Below the pieces are notes generated by a model that was not told the DNA's origin, did not search any database, and saw nothing but the letters and a program-made list of their open reading frames with translations. Below are positions 11,401 to 22,259 of a stretch of 64,000 bases of DNA, one piece after another. The stretch covers positions 372,001-436,000 of the forward strand of contig JAVXUO010001488.1 in the NCBI GenBank assembly GCA_033065855.1, in the 5' to 3' direction. Source of the DNA: Escallonia rubra (taxonomy: Eukaryota > Streptophyta > Magnoliopsida > Escalloniales > Escalloniaceae). A program made the translations under genes and the position numbers. Every line of letters begins with the position of its first letter. Position 1 is the stretch's first letter.

Positions 11401-14400
11401 TAGGAATGGGAAATCGCGAGAAGCCAGCATTCTAACAATACGAATTCAGAAAAAAAATAATCAAAATACACTAACATTTGGGCCAACATCTAGGCAAGCA
11501 CGATGGTATAGGTCCCAGAAAGAAAATTGTGCCAAATATTTTGGTCATAACACGTTTAGACCAAACATTAAATTGAGCGGAAAAACAGAGGATATCACTA
11601 TCAGAAAATGATTCAAGAAACTGCAAATCCAAAATCAAATTCTACGAACACCAAGACTACAGAACCTCCAATAAACCCCAAAAACTAACGCATCAGTGAC
11701 ATGCGAATCACGAAGATATTTATACCAGCCTTAGAGAGTGACAAAGCCAATAAAAATCTTGTTGCACGAAACACCTTAATATTAAGATCTTATAGAATAT
11801 TGTACAATGTGGGTAATTCGTACCTACAGCAACCTCTGCCCTGACCAATGGACTTCCATCAGAAACAACATTCAAAAGGCTCTTTACAATACTAACTTCA
11901 CCCTTAACTTTTTCATCATCATCACTTTCTTCTTCTCCAACACTATCGCTAGATAAGTGAAATCCAACATCAAGTAGAGTCCCCAGTGCAAAAACCGCTG
12001 AAGCTCTTACCTGTAAAAAAATGCTACACATAGTTATGAAATGAACATTGCATTGAAGAATTAAAAAACATGCACGTCCTAAACCTGTTACGCCAAAAGA
12101 AAAACGCGAACCTCTGGTTGGGGCTCAGAGATTAGAGGTGCATATATAGCAGGAGCATCTGCCTGCAAAGCTATTATTTGTGCCTCAGTGAAATCTTCCC
12201 AGAGTTTTCCCAGACACAGACAAAGCCACTGAAGAAATAGGGGCTCAGCTTGTGCATCATTTGGAGTTGAGGCCTGAAGGTGCTTTAAGCAAACAAGTAA
12301 CAGACCTGCTTCCATGCAGGCTTCCTGCCCACGCCTGTGCCCATCTACAATGACCGCCAGGACAAATGCAGCCATCGCACGCTGTTCTGGATAAGCTTCA
12401 ATGCTATCGAGAAACCTAATAAAATATGTATGCCCACCATCCTTTACCAGATCAACTTGGCATGACTGTTCTCACCCAAAAAAGAAACGAAAGAAATGAA
12501 TGAGCAGAAAATTTTCAACATAGACAAAAAAGCATTAGAACTGCTAAATCGGTGTTTGCATGTTTGAAGAAAAATAATCAATATACAAGTCTACAACAGC
12601 AAGACTGATAAACATGGTTCAGGAGATGCACAGGTACAAAAATGATGAACCACAAGCATTTCCAGAAATACCTTATCAAGTGCAAGGATCTTTGTCCAAA
12701 TAAAGACAAGAATTTGCCTAAGTTCCGGAGTAGTAGTTTGCAAGAGCTTTAGAACATACGGAAATATCCCTACAGACAAGGCCTGCCAGAAAATATAAAC
12801 ATATAAGTAAACTATCAAATTCGAGACACAGCATGTAGTGGGAGAAAATGAAACAGGTTGTGCCACAATAAAGCTAATAAGACTACCAGATCTACTGCCC
12901 GGGGGCCCATATCAAGATATCTTCCAAGAAGCACCAGAGCACGAAACCGATGGCACTGACTAAGTAAAACCTAAGACAGATCCAGTTAAAAAATTGTCAG
13001 TACTCAAAGAGAAAAACAAAAATAATAACCTGCTAGTGACATGGGAAAGGGAGAGGGTGAAGATCTCGCGCAAAACAACACACAGAGAGAGAGCTCATGA
13101 ACTAGTGCCTTTCCTATTTGTTGTTTCGGTGTTGAGACTTGTCCTCTGTGTTGTCTATTGTAATATTCATGAATTCCAAGCACTATAGATTTATCTACTA
13201 GAAGAATGCTTTAAGCAAGTTAAGTATGACTGCCAGAATTCGACAGAGACACCACCACATCCTTCAGAATTCTAAGAGAACGAGGGGTAATTTGGTTTTG
13301 GTTCTTCCAGAAAATAGCACACGAGGAATAACAGCAATAGTAACCTTAGAATCACAAAAAGCACGTGAATATAACAAGTAATTAACCAACAGTTTGGCAC
13401 TCCCTTCCCTCCATGTTGCAAACACTACATCAACTACTAGTATACTACCTTCATTTCCACCGAAACTTTCAACACAATAGGAGCTCAACAAAATTTATGA
13501 TGGAAGCAAATCCTTCATTTTTGTGAAACACATTAGACAAAACAATTACAGCAAAAAATGCATAAATAAATGGGCGGATTCCTACTTTTGCTCCTCAGCC
13601 TGGAGCAATGCCGCGTGGAGGTAGAAGGCCCATTCAGGATCCTTTAATTTATCAAAGCGCCGGATAATTTCCCACACACAAAATTTTAGCTAATAAATCA
13701 TCATAAATAGCAAATTGAAAGTTTTATACCCATATGATAAGAGAAGCTTGGTCAAAGAGGAAATATGCTTCTGAGGGTAATGTGATCGCAATATTCCTCT
13801 TAAGTTTGAGGAAAAATATTGTAGGCCGGTGTTTATGTATATATTTTTGTAACATTCATGCATGTCAAGCCTTCATTGCAGGAAATTCCCTATATCGCGA
13901 TGCCTCTCTCTGAGAACCATGCTTTTGCAATCCCAAGTTAGGAGCTCCATGAGATCGCATCCTAAGGTAACATGGGAATTCAACCCCATCTGCCGGATAG
14001 AGACACATGGAAAAAGTAAGAGAGTACCCGGAAATCAACCACTTTGTCGACTAAATCCCTTGCTTCCCTCTTCCTCCAAGTCCTTAAATCCTCCTTGCCT
14101 CTTACTGACTACCCTTCTAGAGAGAACAAAGCCTCTTACTCTTATTGATTTTTGGCCCCATGTATAACCCTATTGCGCTGGAGATGTGCCGCCAAGAATG
14201 TCTAAAGAAGTGAAAAGCAGCAGCCGAACCACATTTTTACCTTTGTTCTTTGCCAAGGTAACCACTTCATGTGACAATTACAAAAGCAATAATTAACTGC
14301 CACTTGTGGTAATTTCAAGGGAAGCACAAAAGGTGTACACAATGGTGGAGTCTAATATATATACACAAAACAGTAATACGGCTGTGGTTTTTTAAATAGC

Positions 14401-17400
14401 AGTCTCTCTTTTCAATATATATCTACTCTAGCGCTTCCAAACTTAGATTCTTTTAGGTGCCTACGTTCCCCCGGCACCCCCGCCCCCGCTTCATGCAACT
14501 AAGTGTCAAGCATGTAGCCTGGCCCAATCAAGTTGGGGCATGTAACCACTTAACTCTACTTATCCTATCCAAAACTGTGCAACTTATGAAAACCTTAACT
14601 CTTGATGACGCCACTATACGGATAATTACACCTGAGCAAGTGAAGACGCCCAGTAGGGACCAAATGATTAGCATTTGGCCAATGAAGAGCAACAACAGGA
14701 AACATCTTCAATGAACATTTTCACAAAAAACAAAAGAAACGAGACTTGGTAGAACAAGGAAAACATTAAGCCAACATCCAAGAAAATTTGCTTAAAGTCA
14801 CCATATCATTGAAAGAATACCCCTATTCCGGCCACACAACAAATAAGGACCATGAAAGAAGCCATTACCTGAAGAACAATAGGTAACTGCTCGGGTGGCT
14901 TCTTAAATTCAGACCCATGATCAAGCCACAGCTCAAAGGCTGTCAACTGTTCCGTGAAAAAAGGACTCGGCTGGCAAAAAGAAAAGTGCTTGGATATCAA
15001 CACAAATAAACTTGAAACAAATAGGCACCATGTTCTTGGGTAGTTTTGAGAAATTGTAGACAATTGATGGAAATAATCACAACGGAAGAGAAAATAAGGA
15101 ACTCAAACCTGGAACTCTGCATTAGGATCCTCAACAAGCGTTGGGAGCTGAGAAAGGCAGATTTCAGAAGCCATGTCCCAGGCATCCCTGATATACAAAT
15201 CGTGATACAGAATCAAAATCAAATTATACCAGATACTGATACGACACGACACAGACACAGACAGTTGACATGGAAAACCAAAATAAGTATAGACATGTTG
15301 CAAATACGTCAGCGAGAATTTCCTTTCAATATAGACACAAAAATATGCATTATAATCTTATCGTACATAATACACAACCACATGGTGCTAAGATTTGCAA
15401 CAAGCACCTACCACATGTGATGCTGATGAGTGGGAGGCAGCATGGGATATGAAATTGGTGAACAATTGGCAGAACGCATAATTCTCTCTGCAAGTAAAAA
15501 ATTTCGGAACAGGCTGGCAACTAGTAGATCTTGTCTGAACAATCTCTGGAATAAATCTGCATAAGAAAAAATTAAGTTATGCCTACCAATCAAGCAACTA
15601 ATGCAAGAATAAGAAATGCTGCACAATGCCACACAACTTCAGTGTCCCGGATTTAGTACCATGCGGGAGGACATTCCAGGCAATTGTATCAGTAACTGCT
15701 GTAAAAATCCAATTCAACTCCCCAAGAAGTGTTTTCCGGTCAGTTTGGCGACCAGGGATTTTATCTATAAGTGAGTAGTCAAAAGACTCTTGAAGCAACG
15801 AGCGAGTGCAGAACCTGGAAATGAACGTGATCATCAGAAGATCAGCAAACTCAAACATGAAGTTAATAATAACCACATAGCGGCCTAAAGCATTAAACTC
15901 AAGAAGAAAAAGAACAAGCAGCACCTGTAAAATGAAAAGAACCGCATTGCATGCCCACTTGCAAACAATGGCACAAAATATATGTTCTCACACTCAGTTT
16001 TCTTCAGGTATAAATTTCACATAAACTAATAAACACATATACATATATATATGTGTGTGTGTGTGTGTGTCATAAGCACACACACACCCATGTAAATGTA
16101 TGCATGTATGGGAGCCCATCCCTGCCTGAGCTTGGGAAGGGCTCCCCTTTCCCAACACATCTGAAGTTGCCCACCACACCACGTGGTTGTTTAAAACACA
16201 AAAAATCAGTTCGCCAGAAAATCTGGCATTGTGTAAATTGTCCAAAATAGCCCTCTATGTCCGTTTTTATTCTGTCCTCTGCACAACTATTCCATATCAT
16301 GTTCGTTCTTTTCTCTGTCCTCTATCCTCTGAACTCTCATTCCGAACACCCACCACCACCCCCCCTCCCCGCTTCTAGATCCTATCTCTCATCCCATGAT
16401 TTCTTCTCTTCTCTCAATTTTTTCTCTTCCCCCACCCCAACCCTCATACTCACCGCCATCAAGACTGCAATCTCTTCTCGACATATTTATGGCAACCGCC
16501 GCCGCCGCCGCACCACAGCCTATTGTGATCTATTATCAAAACAAAACCCCTGCCACCTGGTTCGTCATTCGCTTCCATACGTGGTATGAGTACACTGTTC
16601 GTTGATTCATGGGAGCGCAGTACATGGCGGGTAAGCTTAGTCGATTCACTGTTTGGGGTTGTGGTTTGTTAAGGCTTGCTTCTTTGGTATCTGTATGTAG
16701 TTGTATAAGATACTACAAAGATTCATGTATAAATCACTTTGCTTGCCAAGAGAGGTGAGGGGAAGAAGAGAGAATTAACATCTACTGACCAATGGTTACA
16801 CATTTTTGGTTGGCTAGATTTGATGTACCAGAAACTCTGATCAGAACAATAATGTAGGTAAAAACGGGGTAAAGAACAACACCAGAAAAAAATGTGCGCG
16901 GATTTAGGAGTAACAATAATGGGGATCACCATCTCAACGCCATCTTGATGGGTGTAGTGAGACAGGACGTAAACACATCAGCAGGAAATTCTTCACTCTG
17001 AGGAAGAGTCTCATGTGCTTCACATGCCGCCAGCAGTATGCAATCCCGCACGGAAGGTCCCGACGAGCTAGTGGAAGTCCAATCCTGGAGCTATATGACA
17101 GCGAGAGAATTGGATCCAAAAGTCAGAAGGTTAAGGGAATTAAATCAGATCCTATTACCAAATGGGGAGCAAGTCATACCTCAATGAAGGCATTGACAAC
17201 CATCCCTGCAGCAGAGCAGTCAAAAACGTATATCGAGGGCGTTTTCAACCATGAATCTAGGTCGCTGACGGGCAAAGGAATATATTGTGTATAGCTCTAC
17301 AGTGAAAAACACAGCAAGTGATGATCAAGTCCAGGAAACAGAAAGGCATTTTGCTTTTGGATGTGAATTAGTACCTTATTAAACAACCAGATTTCACCAT

Positions 17401-20400
17401 TAGCTGTTGGCTTTGGCACACCATGCCCATTGTAGTGAAATAGAACTCTCTCAGATTTGGCATATTTGCGACACGTAGTACAGAGTTTCCTCACTTCCTC
17501 CACGGTAGGATCTAAACTGAGTTTATACCGAGCCTGATCACAGATATCTGAACTTTGTAAGAGATAAAAATAAAAATTATTATTGATGCAAAGACATTTT
17601 TGCTCACCCTTGGTTGCCACCTTTCGTACTGAGTATTCAAGTTTTTCCCGATTGTTTCAAGTGCTTTTTGAGGTGCCATAGAGAATGGATCTACGTACAA
17701 ATGAAAGATTAATCTGCTATGTCAGAGTATAAACTTTGCAGAGTATTTTCCAATATGCATCATTAAATTGCACAAGCAAGGATAAAATGAACCCAAGTAA
17801 ACACAAATAAATAAGCTAACAAGTTGACTTGATTACCTCAAGCATATATTTAGACACACTAATTGCGCGACCATGTCCTAAAACACATAGCTCTATTATG
17901 TTAACTAAACGCTTATATGCAAGAGATCGTGTCGACTGTTGACATCACATCACATCCATGTCAAAAAAGCCCTCGCTTACTGGAAACTTGGATCAAGATT
18001 AAGATTGGCATCTATTATGCCAATCTACTGAACTACTCCCTTCGTTCCTTTGAAGGAGAGATTCTTTAACTTTTGCTTTATACATAGCAGATATGAAATG
18101 TATTTCTAGGGCAATAAGGGCTTTTGCCAAAGCAACAACAAGCACTACATTTTGTACAGACAAAAATGTCCCCACTACCTGAAAGCTTCGCCTCTTTCCT
18201 CTTCTCTCCATCACTCCTGCTCACTGAATCAGAACCAGCATCACTGCTCCAATGCCAATTCAGGCATCACCTTCAGCTAATACCCTCCCTCAGCTTTCTA
18301 TCTTGTACCATGCACCACCACCTATGGCAACCTCACAATCATGTCCACCCACAACAAACATTGACCATGAGAAGAGTCAAGAGGGGTAGAGAGAAGCAGA
18401 TCTGGGTATTTCGGGGCTGAGAGAGCTAAGTTTGATTACTCGGGATTTGAAGAGGAGGAGGTCGACAGGAGATTTTCAGCCAAACTACAAATCGAAATCA
18501 AAATCAGATATTTTCAATTACCAACATCAAATTACATGCTCTCGTGGTGGGAGGTCGCAGTGGTGGTTTCTGCTTATGGTGGGGTTGGTGGTACGTGGTT
18601 ACCATCATTGATTGTGGTTTGTGGAGAGAAATTAAAACCCTAGTTTGAAAAATCAAGAACCTGGGTATGGATTTAAATTTTTTTATGGGCAGGTGTTGTG
18701 AGGCTTTGGAATTTGGACACTGGCTAGACGGAGATCCGAGATGCAGAGTAAGGTCGCTGGAAGTGTGGGGATGGTGGGTGGAGGCGAGTGGTGGCAGGCA
18801 GGAATATATGAGCGTTGGTGAATGAAGGTCATTTTTGTCAATTCATCACTTGAAAGACAACTACTGCTCTGGCAATGGCCCTAGAGCTTTGGCATTAGGG
18901 GTTGCCTTTCTAAAAATCTAGGAAACAGCATGATGTTCCTTATTCACACTCAAGGGTATCAAGACACTAACTTCTCATGCATCAAATTTCAGATGAAGAG
19001 TGAAGGACAGCCACCAGTGCTCTTGATGCAGAATGTTGGGGCTGTCAAAAATCATTTCCACTGTAAAAGAATGGATGGACGGTGTTTGAATGTATGACTA
19101 GCAAGATTGACAATATGGGGTACGAAACAAGGTGTGCTTGATAGACCAAAATTTTAGTCTGGTGGATCACTTAACAAATTAATTCATGCCAAAAATAGAC
19201 CGAAATTTTCGTCATGGTGGATTACTTAATACTTATAATTTTAAGTGAGATGACCAAAGTTATTAAACCAGATTTATGCAAAAAGCATAATTACCACCAT
19301 AATGTCGCCACAATCAATTCGCTGGCAACACCACCTCCATGAAACAAGAGCCACCACAACAATTACTGTCCCTTTTGCCACCACCACAACAACTACCATG
19401 GCCTAGCCGTCGCCACTGCCGACCATCACCATCATAAGGAAACTGCCACCTCCACCACACCATCGCCGCCACAACGACGTCCACATCCGCCAAAACCATC
19501 TCTATATCGACCAAACTGCAACCGCCACAATGACCATCATGTCGCCGCCACCAAAATCACCAACACCACATCTTCATGCAGCATTACCACCACCGTCGTT
19601 AGCACCTTTACACCACCACCACAATTATTACTCCATCACGACTGTCACCACCACCACCAACACAACCAACAAGGTTTTTGGCAATAAAAATTATAAATGT
19701 ATAGTTCTGTAAAAATGGACAAAATGAGCAATGGAAAAAATTTTAAACATCTGCTTTTGGTTAAGCAAACAGATTGACTTATTTTTCAATGGTAAAAATG
19801 CAGCCGCTTAAGCTTTCATTTTTTCAAATTTAGCGCTGAAGTTTCTAGCACTTAAATTTCAGTTTTATCGGTAAAAAAAATCCCTTCATGCAAGAGGCAT
19901 ATCCAGCAACCAATCACCAATCCAAAAAATTATGAGCACCAGAACATATATTGATACAATTTTTGCAGAAAATTACAGTATATATAGACAAAATCGTGCA
20001 GAAAGCTGTACCAACAAGATTTTGTAGAAAAATTTATAAAGAAACGTCTAGGCAGATTAAACAACAGTTAATATTGCATCAGGGAAGATTTAAGTTATAC
20101 CATCCAGAAGCATAAAACCAAGATACAATAGATTCAATTACGCAAATATGGATATGAAAAGAAACAAAAACAACAACACAATGACTATACCTATCCAGCA
20201 CTCCATTCTGGCACAAGGTGATATCTTTATTACGTCGGGTGGATCAACGCTAATGTTTAAACATAATACGAGAGCAACACATCCGGTCTTCATCTGCAAA
20301 AAGAAGTTCGGAGATCTAAAGTGAAGGGGACATATATCAAATCATTATAAGTTTTGCAAGTACCTAGAAAACATGGACCAGAACAAGCTATCAGGTGGAG

Positions 20401-21930
20401 CTCGCTAAGAAAGAACATACTTTGTCTAGAAGTTCTAAGAAGCTCCATACTACATATGGTAAATCCATTGCATTTTCTACCAACCATGGCAGCTAATGTT
20501 TCAAACTCCGCCAAACTGTTTTCACAAATTGCCCAAAGTCCCTGTTTTCTAATAAGGGATGCAAGGTTTACTAGCTGGTTTGATTAATAAAGAGCTAATG
20601 ATCTGGGATTGCATTCCTAGGCAAAGCCATTTTAGTCATTTACTGAAGCTCCTTTCGTACAGCATGCTTCGTTCTTCTACTATGAGATTTTCTCTACAAA
20701 GATTTCCCTGTCGAAACCAATAGGATACGTAGACCACTACCAAAAATACTATCAAATTGAGAAATGGTCATTCCCTTAACCCTAAGGCTTTAAATTGAGT
20801 TTTACGTACTGGAAGAAAGCTGAACCTCGAACCATACCATCATTCCTGCTAACCCTGCATTCATTCCTACTTCATTGTTAGTGCCACCCAAATCAAAGTT
20901 ATTAGAAATTAGCAAAGAAATATGACCATGAACATGTAGACCCCTCTTAGTTTCCCTTTCCAAAAAGCACTTCTATTTCCTTTCCACGAAATGCACTAGA
21001 AAAGACAAATGCCCACCATAGTCTCCTTCCTTAACTTCACAGCCCTGCTCGCCAATGTAAGGATTGCCTATAAAACTTCAACCTTGTGAACCCTTAAATT
21101 GAGCTTTAAGAAAGAAGAGATTAACGGTTAATTACGAACTACAATCCACGTATAGATTGGAAACTCCTAGCGTCATACGGAACCTTATAGTACTTCAAAT
21201 TTGCTTCAGCTAGCCAGCTGGCCCAGATATTCTACTTGAAGCCATGTCAAGTATATATAAAAACATATTGCACTTTCAATTTCACCTCAATTTCGTTATA
21301 GGCTCCAACCAAGAGTATCATTCTCAGGATAAACCATAGTGCATTCTTTAATCGAACTAATACTGTCGAAGCACCTCATGACTAAACAACACAACAACTT
21401 AATCCACAAGCAAATTCAAAATTCAGTAGCAATTAAGTCACAACCACTTTTAAACTGCAATGCCCTAATCCTACATTCAAGAAATGCAAATTAATTGCCA
21501 GCTACAACAAATGCACAGCTAAAGCAGCAGTACTGATCGAATCAAATCAAAGCAGCGGGAAAGCACTTACTCGGTCCTTCGGCCGCCACTTCGAGACCAG
21601 CCCGCTCTCCGAGGGGCCGGACGGTGCAGACGCCTCAATCGACTCATGCCGCAGCTCGCAAAGCACTATCGTCTGCGGCAGGTACGCCATGCTAGTCACC
21701 CCGGCCGTCCCGTTCCCATAACTGCTGCTCGCCATTTCCGAATCCCTCGCATCCCTACCGCTCCTCGGCCCGCCCGAAATCGACTCCAGCTCGTCGACGT
21801 GGTTCGAATTCGAGTTCGAGCTCGACAGCCAGTCGGAATCCTGGTGGTTGTGGTTGTTGGGTAGCGCAACCGCGACCATGGCGGCGGACGACTGCGAGAA
21901 TCGCGACGCCATCAGGTCGCCCAATGCCAT
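5493..21930 (-). CDS. RAPTOR1: RAPTOR, regulatory-associated protein of TOR (23 coding exons)
   Basis: RAPTOR is the scaffold of TOR complex 1; it presents substrates such as S6 kinase to the TOR kinase. Exons (minus strand, 5' to 3'): 21930-21571, 20293-20191, 17690-17608, 17533-17375, 17296-17180, 17090-16930, 15814-15660, 15556-15412, 15187-15109, 14970-14869, 12970-12887, 12782-12672, 12465-12112, 12010-11824, 11261-10671, 10442-10113, 10012-9889, 8212-8088, 8005-7860, 7504-7403, 6791-6706, 6070-5986, 5831-5493. All phases join, giving about 1375 residues, close to the plant family length. Residues ~95-330 form the caspase-like RNC domain ([20 protein letters not shown]). Residues ~480-760 are HEAT/ARM-like ([20 protein letters not shown]). 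A Ser-rich linker follows, then a C-terminal WD40 propeller from ~1060, ending YADDISPPR. The start [15 protein letters not shown] matches plant orthologues. One donor, after exon 13 (gttcgc), is weak. Large introns carry transposon debris. Confidence 0.95.
7403..10012 (-). other. RAPTOR WD40-coding exons 17-20
   Basis: This part of RAPTOR encodes the start of the WD40 propeller. Visible repeat elements are [20 protein letters not shown] (exon 17/18 junction), [20 protein letters not shown] (exon 18), [17 protein letters not shown] (exon 19) and [14 protein letters not shown] (exon 20). Exon phases match across the four introns. The 1.68-kb intron between exons 17 and 18 holds the LINE relic listed separately. 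Confidence 0.85.
8870..9165 (-). mobile_element. LINE (RTE-type) 3'-end relic in RAPTOR intron 17
   Basis: Translated on the minus strand, this stretch gives [20 protein letters not shown], then [17 protein letters not shown], then a tail rich in charged residues. That is the C-terminal signature of plant RTE-type non-LTR reverse transcriptases (usual form LRWFGH...PVRRS...GRPKKTW). An in-frame stop lies between the two motifs, and only about the last 95 codons remain, so it is a 5'-truncated, dead copy. It has the same orientation as RAPTOR and sits wholly inside the intron. Confidence 0.7.
12971..14868. other. RAPTOR intron 10 (1.9 kb), with a foreign-looking coding fragment
   Basis: Most of this intron is AT-rich with no clear genes. 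On the minus strand at about 13588-13680 there are roughly 30 open codons reading [20 protein letters not shown] and then [10 protein letters not shown] before a stop. The composition is amphipathic and protein-like, unlike neighbouring intron sequence. I do not recognise the source protein. It is probably a captured or retroposed exon fragment rather than a RAPTOR exon, because adjacent RAPTOR exons 10 and 11 join cleanly without it. Confidence 0.4.
16020..16090. repeat. AT/GT microsatellite in RAPTOR intron 6
   Basis: Alternating (TA)n followed by (TG)n and then (CA)n around 16030-16090. It is a simple sequence repeat in a non-coding intron and is likely length-polymorphic. Confidence 0.85.
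16490..16592 (+). pseudogene. Gene-like first exon on the opposite strand inside RAPTOR intron 6
   Basis: On the plus strand an ATG is followed by an Ala run ([20 protein letters not shown]), about 30 further open bases, and a plausible donor (gtatgag) at about 16582. A pyrimidine-rich, 5'-UTR-like stretch precedes it (16280-16480). A second possible donor (gtaagc) lies at about 16630. This looks like the 5' end of a protein gene, probably transduplicated into the intron, since no following exon is recognisable before RAPTOR exon 6 begins. I do not recognise the product. It may equally be a chance CCG-repeat reading frame. Confidence 0.3.
17691..20190. other. RAPTOR intron 2 (2.5 kb), with insertions
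   Basis: This is the largest RAPTOR intron. At 18111-18900 the two edges are imperfect inverted repeats: 'ctagggcaat...ttgccaaagcaacaac...gacaaaaatg' on the left, and its reverse-complement-like partner ending 'ggcaatggccctag' on the right. This suggests an old non-autonomous DNA transposon of about 0.8 kb. At 19290-19680 there is low-complexity (CCA)n/(CCG)n sequence that produces spurious open frames. No other coding content is seen. Confidence 0.45.
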
Positions 21931-21969
21931 TCAAAGACCCTAACTTTTGGAAGCTGCAAGACTGATTAG

Positions 21970-22097
21970 TCAGTTTGACGGATCAATCATTCAGCCCTGG
22001 CCCAATCGGACTGTTGAGAGTGAAAATCGGAGCTTCTTTTTGAACATGGAGGGGGTTGGGGGGGCTAATCGACGAAGCCGCTGAACCAACGTCGCAT
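21970..22097 (-). promoter_or_regulatory. Three short upstream ORFs in the presumed RAPTOR 5' leader
   Basis: Upstream of the RAPTOR start codon (21930) the minus strand carries three short ORFs: 22097-22065 (10 codons, MRRWFSGFVD), 22047-21991 (18 codons, starting MFKKKLRFSL) and 21990-21970 (6 codons, MIDPSN). The second stop and the third start are adjacent (TGAATG). If transcription starts upstream of 22097, as the CT-rich stretch near 22223-22245 suggests, these would precede the main ORF and could dampen or regulate its translation. The transcription start is inferred, not seen. Confidence 0.45.
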
Positions 22098-22170
22098 GGA
22101 GATTCGTCTGAGGAAGGAGAGCGAATCCAGCTTCGGGTGAACCCAGAAACGACGGCGTATGGGGGATGTG

Positions 22171-22180
22171 AAAACCCTAG
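22171..22180 (+). promoter_or_regulatory. Telo-box in RAPTOR promoter/leader
   Basis: The sequence aaaaccctag contains the plant telo-box core AAACCCTA, about 240 bases upstream of the RAPTOR ATG. Telo-boxes are a known promoter element of plant ribosomal-protein and other growth genes, so its presence at a TOR-pathway gene is plausible. It is a single short match and could be chance. Confidence 0.4.
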
Positions 22181-22259
22181 GTTGTGGATGGAGGCGCTGT
22201 ATACCCAGTGCGGCTGAACCAAAGGGAGAAAGAGAGGGCGAGGTCCGTATTAGTGGATT

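Noticed and set aside
16053-16300. His/Val/Cys-rich open frames
   Set aside because: Produced by the GT/CA microsatellite.
19314-19712. Open frames rich in Val/Gly or His/Thr
   Set aside because: Produced by (CCA)n low-complexity DNA in RAPTOR intron 2.
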